From assembly GCA_964484205.1 (NCBI GenBank), contig CAZAEZ010000021.1:1-64000 (forward strand): a stretch of DNA of 64,000 nt, in the 5' to 3' direction. Below are positions 7,630 to 16,176 of this stretch, in pieces. Each line of letters begins with the position of its first letter. The stretch's first letter is position 1. The notes beneath the pieces were generated by a model. It saw nothing but the letters and a program-made list of their open reading frames with translations. It was not told where the DNA came from and ran no database searches. The translations under genes and the position numbers were made by a program. The DNA is from M3007 sp964484205. Lineage in GTDB: Bacteria > Bacteroidota > Bacteroidia > Chitinophagales > Saprospiraceae.

Positions 7630-9546
7630 TTAAACCGCCGGCACCTCCACCGCCAGAAAAGTCCCCTTTCCCGGACTGGATTCGATGGATACTTTTCCTT
7701 TGAGCACATCTTCGGCGCGGTAGCGGATATTGCTCAGCCCGATCCCGGTGTTCAGCCGGTGCGCCTTTGTCTGAAAGCCCACGCCGTTATCTTCGATGGA
7801 CAGCAGGATGCGTTTATCGCGGCGCAGGAGCTGGATGTGGGCCTCGGTGGCCTTTGCGTGCTGGAGGACGTTGTGCAACATTTCCTGGGCAATTCGGAAG
7901 AGGTTTATTTTGGTCAGATCGTCGAGGTGGTCGTTTTGAAAATTGCTGTAAAAGTGCCACTGCACGGCCGGATGATTCCGGCGCATACGGCTCACCGTAC
8001 CTTCGATGGCCTGCGCCAGGCCGAGTTTTTCCAGCGATTTGGGCATGAGGCTGTAGGCCAGGCCGCGCATTTCCTCGTGGGCCTGGTCAATATTCTGCAC
8101 CAGGTCGCCGGTTTCGCGGTAAAGTTCGTCCTGAGTTTTCAGGCGGGTACGCAGCGCGGCCAGTTTCATTTTGGTGGACGACAACAGCACCCCGATGCCG
8201 TCATGGATTTCCTGGGCCACGCGCTTGCGTTCTGTTTCGACCCCCAGCACGAGGGCGTTGCGCCGCTCGGCAAGCACGCGGTTGCTGGATTCGTAAAAAT
8301 CCTTGATGCGCAGGACGAACAAGACCGACACAATGAGCATTTCCCAAATCATGCCGCCCAGCAGGAGCCAGGGAGTATTCATTTGAACAAAAAAGGGCGA
8401 AGGTGTGGGTGAAAACTGCAACAAGCCCGGGAGGTTCGGGTGCGCGATGTCCAGTTGGTGCAAACAAGTCAGCACGAGCGCAACGCCATGCGGGGTGAAG
8501 GCCACGACAAACCAGATATTTTCCGATTTGCGGGAAGTGATGTACCGGTGCAACACCAACCAAACAATGGCCGCACAGGTAGCGAGTTGGTTGATGATCA
8601 GAATTTTATAAAATGTCATGAACGCTACCGGCCGGTTTTGGAACAACAAACTCAGCCCCGAGGTGGCCAGCGCCATCGCGCAAAGCAGCACCAGGCTCCA
8701 GTCGATATACGGGTACCGCCGGTAGGTTTTAAGCTGATACCGGATAAAAACCAACCCGCAAACCAGGCTCAGATTGGTAATGGTCGGCGATAAAATCCGG
8801 TAATCCCAGTCGGGCCAGAGCCAATACCACAAGCCCAGATCACTGGCAATAAACAACCCGCCCAGCAACACATAACAATAGAACAGCCACAGATACCGCT
8901 CCCGAATAATGGAAAACAGCAAGGTGAGGGTGAATAAATACACAAACAACAGTGCAAAAAACAGAATACTGGCGCCGATCTCGATCTGCTTGAATTCCAA
9001 TTGCCAGCGGTCGGCATTCCAGAGCGAAAACGTGAAATTGGCCGGGTAATACAGCGCGCGGGAATAGAGATACACCGTGGCCGCACTTTCGCGCGGCTCC
9101 TTCCATTGAAAGATCAGGTTGGGATAGTTCAAGGCCCGGGCCACCGGCGGAAACCGCGCACCGGTGGTATCTGCCAACAAGTCGCCGGAAGGGCTCAGGC
9201 GGTACAGCGCCAGGGTGTCGAGGTTGGGGTTGTTGCACTCCAGCAGCAGGGGGACGGAATATTCCAGGTCGTTGCGCAACCGGAAGCGAAGCCAGTGCCC
9301 TTTGGTGGTAATGCCGAAGTACACTCCCGACTCTTTTTCCAGGGGGCGCCAGGCCGAATCCGGCAGGGCCGTTACATCGGCAAGTTGCCAGGAGGTTCCG
9401 GCAGGTTGCACCACATATTCCATGAACTGTTCCGGGTAAGGCTCCCAAAAGGCGGAATCGACAACCATGGTCGGTTGGCTCCACAAGGCACCGTTCCAAC
9501 ACAAAAAGCCCAGAAACGGCAATACCAGTAACCGTGAAACATTCAT
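7630..9546 (-). CDS. Sensor histidine kinase with 7TM-DISM sensor module
   Basis: About 638 residues from the ATG at 9546, which gives a clean signal peptide (MNVSRLLVLPFLGFL). An upstream in-frame ATG at 9585 would spoil it. Order: signal peptide, periplasmic DISMED2-type sensor domain (about 30-170), seven-helix DISM membrane module (about 188-400), a dimerisation domain with the phosphorylatable His in VAQEIHDGIG, as in HisKA_3 kinases, and a HATPase domain with the N box in EMLHNVLQHAKA and DNGVGF. HisKA_3 kinases normally phosphorylate NarL/FixJ regulators, but none is adjacent, so this is an orphan kinase within the window. Confidence 0.93.
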   Translation of the reverse strand: MNVSRLLVLPFLGFLCWNGALWSQPTMVVDSAFWEPYPEQFMEYVVQPAGTSWQLADVTALPDSAWRPLEKESGVYFGITTKGHWLRFRLRNDLEYSVPLLLECNNPNLDTLALYRLSPSGDLLADTTGARFPPVARALNYPNLIFQWKEPRESAATVYLYSRALYYPANFTFSLWNADRWQLEFKQIEIGASILFFALLFVYLFTLTLLFSIIRERYLWLFYCYVLLGGLFIASDLGLWYWLWPDWDYRILSPTITNLSLVCGLVFIRYQLKTYRRYPYIDWSLVLLCAMALATSGLSLLFQNRPVAFMTFYKILIINQLATCAAIVWLVLHRYITSRKSENIWFVVAFTPHGVALVLTCLHQLDIAHPNLPGLLQFSPTPSPFFVQMNTPWLLLGGMIWEMLIVSVLFVLRIKDFYESSNRVLAERRNALVLGVETERKRVAQEIHDGIGVLLSSTKMKLAALRTRLKTQDELYRETGDLVQNIDQAHEEMRGLAYSLMPKSLEKLGLAQAIEGTVSRMRRNHPAVQWHFYSNFQNDHLDDLTKINLFRIAQEMLHNVLQHAKATEAHIQLLRRDKRILLSIEDNGVGFQTKAHRLNTGIGLSNIRYRAEDVLKGKVSIESSPGKGTFLAVEVPAV

Positions 9547-9898
9547 GTTTGCAAAGTTCCACCCCCCAGGGAAATAATCCCCCACCGGTTTCCATATTTC
9601 TTAAAAATCATGGGGATGCGGTACCGGCCTACCTGATTTCAGGGATGCGCTCCGGTAAAAATACCGGATACCGGGGACTTAAATCGGGGTGCCGGGGTGC
9701 CGTTGGGCCGCTGAATTCTCCCGACATTTGATGCATCAAATTTTAATCCCCCGGACAGTTCCGTCTTTTCAAACTCATTCTATCGTAAAGACGGTTTCCC
9801 ACCTTAAGATACACATTTGCACACGAAAAGGGCCATGCCGGTGAAAAACCGGAATGGCCCATTCGTTTTTTATATGCCTGGTCGAAACGAATCAGGTA
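9547..9898. other. 352-base non-coding stretch between kinase and ompH
   Basis: Holds the terminator of the Skp gene (9826-9860) and the upstream region of the kinase. A near match to the -7 box (GAACTTTG on the minus strand) lies just before ATG 9546. I see no other structure or gene. Confidence 0.6.
9826..9860 (-). terminator. Terminator of the Skp/OmpH gene
   Basis: On the minus strand the arms gggccattccgg and ccggcatggccc (9849-9860 and 9830-9841, one mismatch) are followed by a T run (9826-9829). It lies 38 bases after the stop codon. Confidence 0.75.
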
Positions 9899-10411
9899 TC
9901 AGCCCCGCTTCAGGATCGCCTTGACATCCTCTGTTTTGTCGTATTTTTTATCCGCAAACAACATCCCGGAAGCGCTGCCTTTGTCAAAAACATATTCGAA
10001 ACCTTTGTCTTCGGCAAACCGCTCGATGGCGGCATAAACCTTGTCCTGGATCGGTTTCACCAGTTCTTCACGCTTTTTGAACAATTCGCCTTCCGGACCG
10101 AATTTGAGGCGTTGTTGTTCCCGCACCTCTTTTTCCTTGTTCATGATTTCTTCTTCGCGCTGGCGCTTCATTTCTTCGCTAAGCATCACTTGCTCAGCCT
10201 GGTATTTGCTGTACAGGCCTTTGATGTCGTCTTGTGCCTGGGCAATTTCCTGGCGCCACTGGGTGGCCAGGCGGTCGAGTTGTTCCTGTGCCTTATTGTA
10301 TTCCGGAACGCTTTCCAAAATTGCCGTAAGGTCTACGTATGCAACGCGCTGGGCAAGCGAAAGGCCGCTGAACAGCAGCGCGAAAAGGGCGGTTGAAATT
10401 AATTTTTTCAT
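9899..10411 (-). CDS. OmpH/Skp family periplasmic chaperone
   Basis: A 170-residue secreted protein with a signal peptide ending near SGLSLAQ, then VAYVDLTAILESVPEY, the typical start of the Skp fold. A long charged coiled coil follows (about 40-130, including KRQREEEIMNKEKE), then the terminal beta strand region (YVFDKGS). Skp trimers grip unfolded outer-membrane proteins in the periplasm and hand them to the BAM complex. Bacteroidota often have tandem copies near bamA, but here it stands alone. A -7 box TAACTTTG on the minus strand lies at 10474-10481. Confidence 0.93.
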   Translation of the reverse strand: MKKLISTALFALLFSGLSLAQRVAYVDLTAILESVPEYNKAQEQLDRLATQWRQEIAQAQDDIKGLYSKYQAEQVMLSEEMKRQREEEIMNKEKEVREQQRLKFGPEGELFKKREELVKPIQDKVYAAIERFAEDKGFEYVFDKGSASGMLFADKKYDKTEDVKAILKRG

Positions 10412-10473
10412 AATAAAATGGAATCTGATTTGAGAGTGGATGGTGTTTTAAAAAAAGGGCAACTAAGCGCGGG

Positions 10474-10481
10474 CAAAGTTA
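10474..10481 (-). promoter_or_regulatory. Bacteroidota -7 box for the Skp gene
   Basis: Minus strand TAACTTTG matches TAnnTTTG, 63 bases upstream of the start codon. I see no clear -33 TTTG at the standard distance. Confidence 0.5.
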
Positions 10482-10672
10482 GTCGATTTCAAAAGTTCAG
10501 ACGGTTTTCTGACGAAACGAACACGCCTGCAGTTGCACCACCGGCTTAATTTTTTCAGTTAATAAAATCTAACCGGCTGATAATGTTATTACTTAAATAA
10601 AGGGAGGGTGTATTTTGTTTTTCACTTTAACCGCCGCTTAACGGAGCATTAAGCGTTTTTAACGCCAACCCG

Positions 10673-10680
10673 TACCTTTG
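10673..10680 (+). promoter_or_regulatory. Bacteroidota -7 box for hutH
   Basis: TACCTTTG matches TAnnTTTG. Transcription would start near 10687, so the in-frame TTG at 10678 cannot be the translation start, which supports ATG 10747. No good -33 box is visible. Confidence 0.6.
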
Positions 10681-10746
10681 CCGCCCCGAAAACATTGCGG
10701 TTTAGCCCAACGCCTTTCACAATTTTTCACGCACCTGACCACCACT

Positions 10747-12255
10747 ATGCACCAGATTGATCCCGACCATCTTTCGCTGGAATCGATAGCCACAATTTTG
10801 CGCGAAAACCTCCCGCTCCAACTGTCCGACGAAGCCCGCCGCCGCGTGCGCCATTGCCGTACCTACCTGGAAAACAAAATGGAGCACCCCAAGGATTTGT
10901 ACTACGGCATCAACACGGGCTTCGGCTCGCTGTGCAACATCCGCATTTCCGATGAAGACATCGAACAACTCCAACACAACCTCCTGGTTTCCCACGCTGC
11001 CGGAACCGGCGATCCGGCGCCCGCGGAAATCGTCCGGATCATGCTCCTGCTCAAAGCCCAAAGCCTGTGCTATGGCTTTTCCGGCGTGCGGGAAGTGGTC
11101 GTCGACCGGCTGCTCGATTTTTTCAATGCCGGGATTTACCCGGTCGTGTACGAGTTGGGCTCATTGGGCGCTTCGGGCGACCTGGCGCCGCTCGCCCACC
11201 TCAGCCTGCCACTTGCCGGCATGAGTGAAGTGTGGTACGAAAACCGCCGCCAACGCGCCGATGTGGTGTTGCAACTGCGCGGTTGGGAACCGCTGGCGTT
11301 CAAAGCCAAGGAAGCACTGGCCATGCTCAACGGTACGCAGTTTTCCACGGCCTATGCCGTCTGGTGCCTGCTCGAAAGCCGCCGCCTCACCGCACAAGCC
11401 GACCTGAACGCCGCCATCGGCTTCGACGCCTTCAATTGCCGGCTTTCCCCGCTCAACGAGCTGATCCACCAGATACGCCCCCATGCAGGCCAACTGGCCG
11501 TGGCCGCCCGCCTCCGCCAATGGCTGGCCGGCAGTGCCATCGCCGAGGCGGAGAAAACCAGCGTGCAAGACCCCTATTCCTTCCGCTGCGTGCCCCAGGT
11601 GCACGGCGCCAGCTGCGATGCGATCACCCATATCGAGCAAATGGTGCTCACCGAACTGAACAGCGTCACCGACAACCCGAATGTTTTTCCGGATGCCGAC
11701 CTCATCCTCTCCGGCGGCAATTTTCACGCGCAGCCGCTGGCATTGCCACTCGACTACCTGGCGCTCGCCCTGTCTGAGTTGGGCAATATTGCCGAACGGC
11801 GGATTTATCAGCTCATCGGCGGCCAGCGCGGCTTGCCCGATTTCCTGACAAAAAACCCCGGCTTGCACTCCGGCATGATGATCGCGCAGTACACCGCCGC
11901 AGCCATCGTCAGCCAAAACAAAACGCTTTGCATGCCGGCCTCCGCCGACAGCATCGTGAGTTGCAATGGCCAGGAAGACCATGTGAGCATGGCCGCCAAC
12001 GCCGCCACCAAAGCCCGGCGGGTGATGCAAAATCTGGAGCGTTTGCTCGCCATCGAATTTATGGTAGCGGTGCAGGCGCTGGAGTTCCGGCGGCCGCTGC
12101 GGTCTGCACCGCAGATCGAGGCCATCGTTGAAAAATACCGGGAGGTGGTTCCCAGGCTGGAAGACGACCGGATGTTGAGCCCGGACATAGCCCAGACCGT
12201 GGCGTTTTTGCGGGAAACGGTTGGACCGGATTTGCCCGGCAAATTGTCGGCGTGA
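10747..12255 (+). CDS. hutH: Histidine ammonia-lyase
   Basis: A 502-residue enzyme that removes ammonia from histidine to give urocanate, the first step of histidine use. The catalytic MIO cofactor forms from the Ala-Ser-Gly of GASGDLAPLAH (about residue 142). YGINTGFG carries the active-site Tyr. The selectivity region reads LLVSHAAG; the Ser-His pair is typical of histidine rather than tyrosine ammonia-lyases. ATG 10747 is chosen because the longer frame begins inside the promoter. The stop codon lies inside the palindrome 12243-12275. No other hut genes are adjacent. Confidence 0.95.
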   Translation: MHQIDPDHLSLESIATILRENLPLQLSDEARRRVRHCRTYLENKMEHPKDLYYGINTGFGSLCNIRISDEDIEQLQHNLLVSHAAGTGDPAPAEIVRIMLLLKAQSLCYGFSGVREVVVDRLLDFFNAGIYPVVYELGSLGASGDLAPLAHLSLPLAGMSEVWYENRRQRADVVLQLRGWEPLAFKAKEALAMLNGTQFSTAYAVWCLLESRRLTAQADLNAAIGFDAFNCRLSPLNELIHQIRPHAGQLAVAARLRQWLAGSAIAEAEKTSVQDPYSFRCVPQVHGASCDAITHIEQMVLTELNSVTDNPNVFPDADLILSGGNFHAQPLALPLDYLALALSELGNIAERRIYQLIGGQRGLPDFLTKNPGLHSGMMIAQYTAAAIVSQNKTLCMPASADSIVSCNGQEDHVSMAANAATKARRVMQNLERLLAIEFMVAVQALEFRRPLRSAPQIEAIVEKYREVVPRLEDDRMLSPDIAQTVAFLRETVGPDLPGKLSA

Positions 12256-12275
12256 CTCGCAGTCACGCCGACAAT
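12243..12275. repeat. Family A palindrome, copy 1 (contains the hutH stop codon)
   Basis: Arms attgtcggcgtgac and gtcacgccgacaat (14 bp, perfect) around loop tcgca. The hutH TGA (12253-12255) is part of the left arm. There is no T-run after the stem on either side, so it is not a standard intrinsic terminator. Confidence 0.85.
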
Positions 12276-12292
12276 GTACCCGACAACCCGGA

Positions 12293-13183
12293 CTAACCCC
12301 GCCGGTTTTTTTGCTTGCGCAAATCCACTACCACATCGGCATCAAAGTTTGCAAGCACAGTCAGGTCGACTTTGACGCGATTTTCCCAGCGTTCCAGCAC
12401 GGTATTTCTGTTGCCGGCGGCAAACTCCGCTTCCAGGCTTTGCTGCTCCTGGCGCAGCAATTCTTTTTGCTGAATAGTCATTTCCCGAAACTGCCCGGTA
12501 ATGGCGGTCACATCGGCGCCCAGGTCGGCTAGGCGCGATTTCAGCTTACGGGCGTGCAGCTCTGCCAGGTCAAAATGCAGTTGGGCACGCCGGAGAAAAA
12601 AGTTCTGAAGGGCAGCATCAATGGTACCGTATGTGCTGTCGGTAAAAAAAAGCGTTTCGGTGCGCAGGATGGCCTCCTTGAAATAGTCGCCGCCGATCCG
12701 GCAACTGATCTCCGTATGCAGCGGCGGCAGTGCCTGCAGTAGCGCGCCCGGCACTTTTCCACGCAGGTCGCCGGGCAACAGCGGGCGCGCAGAATGCCAG
12801 TGGATCTGAGCCTCCAAACCTTCGAGGCTACCGATTTGATAAATCTCGCCTTTAATCCGGTGGCAGTTCGACTTTGATTTGTTCCTGGTGTGCTCCGTCA
12901 GCACCAACAAATTGCCGCCGATCCGGCGCACCTCCGCAGTAGCCAGGTCCAATACATCCGGGTATTTGCAATCCAGGCTCACCCCCAGGTCGCCCACCTT
13001 AATTCGGGCCAAATACCGCGCTTCGCGCAAATCCACCATTTTGGCGTCTTCCACCACACCGGCATAGTAGGTGGAATCCAGGCCGGTTTTGACATTGGCG
13101 GGTTTGAGGCGAACGGGCGGGTTGCAGGCCTGGAGCAGGGGGAAGGCAATGCCGGCAAAAAAGATCAATCGGAACATAAGCAT
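12293..13183 (-). CDS. Hypothetical lipoprotein
   Basis: 296 residues with an N-terminal hydrophobic stretch ending in FPLLQAC, a lipobox, so it is probably anchored in a membrane facing the periplasm or surface. The start is at 13183 or, two codons later, 13177. The N-terminal half contains VDLREARYLARIKVGDLG and ends in a short cysteine-containing beta region. Residues about 200-270 are predicted to form a coiled coil (QFREMTIQQKELLRQEQQ). I do not recognise the family. Its upstream region runs straight into the assembly gap and the 9-bp tandem repeat shared with recF, so its promoter cannot be read. Confidence 0.8.
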   Translation of the reverse strand: MLMFRLIFFAGIAFPLLQACNPPVRLKPANVKTGLDSTYYAGVVEDAKMVDLREARYLARIKVGDLGVSLDCKYPDVLDLATAEVRRIGGNLLVLTEHTRNKSKSNCHRIKGEIYQIGSLEGLEAQIHWHSARPLLPGDLRGKVPGALLQALPPLHTEISCRIGGDYFKEAILRTETLFFTDSTYGTIDAALQNFFLRRAQLHFDLAELHARKLKSRLADLGADVTAITGQFREMTIQQKELLRQEQQSLEAEFAAGNRNTVLERWENRVKVDLTVLANFDADVVVDLRKQKNRRG

Positions 13184-13230
13184 CGGGTTGTTTCAGGCGG
13201 CAAAAATATCCTTTTTACCTTCGCCTTGTT

Positions 13231-13330
13231 NNNNNNNNNNNNNNNNNNNNNNNNNNNNNNNNNNNNNNNNNNNNNNNNNNNNNNNNNNNNNNNNNNNNNN
13301 NNNNNNNNNNNNNNNNNNNNNNNNNNNNNN
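13231..13330. other. Assembly gap of 100 N
   Basis: Exactly 100 unknown bases, the conventional size for a gap of unknown length. It abuts a 9-bp tandem repeat, which is the likely cause of the failed assembly. The true length is unknown. Confidence 0.95.
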
Positions 13331-13410
13331 TGGGTCATTTGGGTCATTTGGGTCATTTGGGTCATTTGGGTCATTTGGGTCATTTGGGTCATTTAGGTCA
13401 TTTGGGTTAT
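13331..13410. repeat. 9-bp tandem repeat (tgggtcatt)n upstream of recF
   Basis: About nine copies of tgggtcatt, the last two with single changes (taggtcatt, tgggttatt). The array touches the gap on its left, so the full copy number is not known. It fills the divergent region between the lipoprotein gene and recF. Confidence 0.95.
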
Positions 13411-13424
13411 TTACTTGTTTGGCA

Positions 13425-14534
13425 TTGGTTCTACAATCGATAAAACTCACCAATTTTAAAAACTACCGCCGGCAGGCAGTGTCCCTGTCGGCACGGCTGA
13501 ATTGTTTTGTAGGATTGAACGGCATGGGGAAAACCAACCTGCTCGATGCGGTGTACATGCTTTGCCTGACCCGCAGCCACCGGAATTTGCCCGACAAAAA
13601 CCTGATTTTGCATGGCGAGGGATTTTTCCGGCTCGAAGGACAGTTTCAACACGATAAGGAGAAAAATAAAATTGCGATCAAATACGCCGCCGGGCAGCGC
13701 AAAGTTGTTGAAGAAAACGGCAGCGCCTACGAGCGCCTGGCCGACTACATTGGCCGGTTTCCCGTGGTCATGATCGCGCCCGACGATATCAGCATGGTGC
13801 AGGAAGGCAGCGAGGAGCGCCGCCGTTTTCTCGACACAACGCTGTCGCAAATCTACCCGGAGTACCTCCAAAACCTGCTGTTGTACAACAACCTGCTGAA
13901 ACAGCGGAATGCCCTGCTCAAGCTGTTTGCCGAACACCGCCGCTTCGACCCTACCCTGCTCGAAGCCCTGGACCGGCAGCTACCCGGGCCGGCGCAGGCC
14001 GTCGTCGAAAAACGCCGGGCCTTTGCGGAACAGTTCGTCCCCCTGTTTCAGGAGTTTTATTCGGCGATTGCCGGTTCGGATGAGTTGGTATCTGTTGAAC
14101 TGGAATCCAGCCTTGGCGAACGGGATTTTGCGGCGGTCCTGCTCGAAAACCGCGACAAAGACCGCGCACTCGAACGCACTGCCGCCGGGCCCCACCGCGA
14201 CGACCTGCGCCTGAGCCTGCACGGGCAGCCCATCAAAAAATACGCGTCGCAGGGCCAGTTAAAATCATTTTTGTTGGCACTCCGCCTGGCGCAATACGAA
14301 CTGCTGCGCCGCGAAAAAGGCCTCGCTCCACTGCTCCTGCTCGACGATATTTTTGCCAAACTCGATGAACAGCGCGTGCAACAACTCATGAACCTGCTCA
14401 TCAAACGGGAGTTCGGGCAAATCTTCATCACCGATACCCAACGCAGCCGGATCGAATCGGTGGTAATGGCATTTCCGGGGAAATACCGGATTTTTGAGGT
14501 GAAAAACGGGGAATTAGTGATGAGTGATGAGTGA
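13425..14534 (+). CDS. recF: DNA replication and repair protein RecF
   Basis: About 369 residues from TTG 13425 (MVLQSIKLTNFKNY), matching the usual RecF N-terminus and length. No ATG is available because the tandem repeat lies directly upstream, and TTG 13419 is the alternative. An SMC-like ATPase: Walker A GLNGMGKTN, a helical arm, signature region KSFLLALRLAQ after YASQGQ, and Walker B LLLLDDIFAKLD. RecF helps RecO and RecR load RecA at single-strand gaps. The frame stays open back through the gap, but that part is repeat translation (GSFGSF), not protein. Confidence 0.9.
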   Translation: MVLQSIKLTNFKNYRRQAVSLSARLNCFVGLNGMGKTNLLDAVYMLCLTRSHRNLPDKNLILHGEGFFRLEGQFQHDKEKNKIAIKYAAGQRKVVEENGSAYERLADYIGRFPVVMIAPDDISMVQEGSEERRRFLDTTLSQIYPEYLQNLLLYNNLLKQRNALLKLFAEHRRFDPTLLEALDRQLPGPAQAVVEKRRAFAEQFVPLFQEFYSAIAGSDELVSVELESSLGERDFAAVLLENRDKDRALERTAAGPHRDDLRLSLHGQPIKKYASQGQLKSFLLALRLAQYELLRREKGLAPLLLLDDIFAKLDEQRVQQLMNLLIKREFGQIFITDTQRSRIESVVMAFPGKYRIFEVKNGELVMSDE

Positions 14535-14605
14535 TGAGTGGGTTCACCATCCAGGTGCGGTATGCCCGCCGTAAAGTGGTTTGCGAAAGTGATGATGCCA
14601 CGCAT

Positions 14606-14666
14606 ATTGTCGGCGTGACTTCGAGTCACGCATATTGTCGGCGTGACTTCGAGTCACGCCGACAAT
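14606..14666. repeat. Family A palindromes, copies 2a and 2b in tandem
   Basis: 14606-14631 is a copy whose right arm is shortened to gagtcacgc. 14634-14666 is a complete copy, arms attgtcggcgtgac and gtcacgccgacaat around loop ttcga. They lie between recF and the convergent DUF1573 gene. Confidence 0.85.
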
Positions 14667-14735
14667 AACCTAATCGCCTCCAATTTTTCGCAAACCACTT
14701 TATTTCTGGTATAAAAACTCATCATTAATATTTCA

Positions 14736-15119
14736 TCACTCCAAAACCTCCCCCCGGATCCAGAGTGTTTCCGCCTTGCGTTGTTTGTCGAAAAATACCG
14801 TGATTTTTTTCCGGAAGGTCCCAATTTTATTGGCGTCGTACTCGATCCGTACTTCGCCGGATTCGCCGGATTCGACAGGCGCTTCGGGCCAGTCGGCCGC
14901 AGTGCAGCCACAGGTGGTGCGTACGGTTTGAAGGACAATGGGTTCGTCCAGCAAATTTTGAAAGGTGAAAACGAAACGGGTGGGTTTTCCGGCAGGGATT
15001 TCACCGAAATCATGGTCGGTTTCGCTTGTCCAGCGTACTACCGTTCCGGAATTAATTGGTGTGAACAGGTTGCCGGAGCCTGTCGGCCAGCACAAGAGTA
15101 AAAAAAGCCAGTGCATCAA
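14736..15119 (-). CDS. DUF1573 domain protein (secreted or periplasmic)
   Basis: 127 residues with a short hydrophobic leader (WLFLLLCWPTGSG) and an immunoglobulin-like DUF1573 domain. It shows the family hallmarks: HDFGEIPAGKPTRFVF, then TVRTTCGCTAADWP, then GEVRIEYDANKIGTFRKKI. Such domains are common in Bacteroidota exported proteins; no molecular function is established. The start could also be the second Met (15116). It faces recF tail to tail, with the family A palindromes between them. Confidence 0.88.
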   Translation of the reverse strand: MMHWLFLLLCWPTGSGNLFTPINSGTVVRWTSETDHDFGEIPAGKPTRFVFTFQNLLDEPIVLQTVRTTCGCTAADWPEAPVESGESGEVRIEYDANKIGTFRKKITVFFDKQRKAETLWIRGEVLE

Positions 15120-15292
15120 ATTTTTATGCAGATTTGTAACCTTTGAAAAAATACGGTTTCAAACAAAGTGTCTAAAAAACAGCCTCAAATCAACGACAAA
15201 AATCACTTTTAATCTGATAACAGCCTGTTAATCCCGCTTGCGATCCGGTAAAAAACTCAAAACAATTCTATCCAACAAAATAGCTCTTACGT

Positions 15293-16030
15293 ATGCGTTA
15301 TCTAATTCTTTTCATGCTGGTGGCCGGTTTTTTCATTTTTGGCAATCAGCTGTTCTGCGGACATGGCGGCTGGAATTTCGGCTTCGGTATCCGCGGCGAA
15401 GGTCCTGTAAATACGGAAAGCCGGACGGTAAGCGATTTTCACGCAGTTTCGGCGCAAATCCCCGGCGTGGTGGAAGTACGCATTTCCGATAATTATTCCG
15501 TGGAGGTGCAGGCCCAGGAAAACCTGATGCCCATTCTGAAAACGGAGGTTCAAAACGGGAAGTTGCGGATTTATTTTGATGAAAATGTATCCAATGCGGA
15601 CGACCTGAAAATCCGGGTGAGCGCCCCGTCCTTCGATGCGTTTGAAATGGCCGGAAGTGGTCGTCTGGAGGCTTTTGACCCGATCCGGGGCAACCGGCTT
15701 GATCTGTCGATTGCCGGTTCCGGCGAGATCATCCTGCCGGAAGCCGAGGTGCAATCCTTGAACTGCGATATTGCCGGTTCCGGTGAAATCAAGGTAAGCG
15801 GCCGCACTGCCGATTCCGAGTTCGGCATTGCCGGCAGCGGCGATATCGATGCCAAAAACCTGGTATCGGAACGCGCCAAGGCGAGCATATCCGGCTCCGG
15901 TACAGTTACCTGCAACGCTTCCCAGACGCTGAAAGCCGGTATTTCCGGCAGTGGCGATGTTTACTACTCGGGGACTGCCTCGGTGGATTCGGATATTTCC
16001 GGTTCCGGCTCGGTGAAACGGGTGAACTGA
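15293..16030 (+). CDS. Head-GIN (DUF2807) beta-helix domain protein
   Basis: 245 residues. An N-terminal hydrophobic segment (ILFMLVAGFFIFG) is followed closely by Cys, so it may be a signal or lipoprotein anchor. The rest is a DUF2807 putative auto-transporter adhesin head-GIN domain. Seven copies of an I(A/S)GSG motif, about 20 residues apart, mark successive turns of a beta helix (for example IAGSGEI and ISGSGDV). Probably surface exposed or periplasmic; no enzymatic role is expected. The long inverted repeat at 16064-16130 follows the stop codon. Confidence 0.88.
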   Translation: MRYLILFMLVAGFFIFGNQLFCGHGGWNFGFGIRGEGPVNTESRTVSDFHAVSAQIPGVVEVRISDNYSVEVQAQENLMPILKTEVQNGKLRIYFDENVSNADDLKIRVSAPSFDAFEMAGSGRLEAFDPIRGNRLDLSIAGSGEIILPEAEVQSLNCDIAGSGEIKVSGRTADSEFGIAGSGDIDAKNLVSERAKASISGSGTVTCNASQTLKAGISGSGDVYYSGTASVDSDISGSGSVKRVN

Positions 16031-16063
16031 AACATTACGCAAACCCAATCACGGCGCAGTCTA

Positions 16064-16130
16064 TTTTTACCGCAAAGACGCCAAGACGCGAAGAATTCCC
16101 CGCTTCGTCTTGGCGTCTTTGCGGTAAAAA
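16064..16130. terminator. Long inverted repeat, bidirectional terminator-like
   Basis: A perfect 25-bp stem: the left arm starts tttttaccgcaaagacgc (16064) and the right arm ends gcgtctttgcggtaaaaa (16130), with T runs on both outer ends. It lies between the convergent head-GIN and glycerophosphodiesterase genes and may also be a dispersed repeat. Confidence 0.75.
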
Positions 16131-16176
16131 CCATGCTACGGCGGGCAAAATTGATGAAGGGCTGATGAGGCAGCCT

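Noticed and set aside
13331..13410. Tandem repeat as a coding repeat protein
   Set aside because: It is intergenic, next to a gap, and would give WVIWVI, GSFGSF or MTQMTQ polymers with no start or partner domain.
13071..13424. N-terminal extension of recF through the assembly gap
   Set aside because: The extension is unknown bases plus translated 9-bp repeat (GSFGSF). RecF is full length without it.
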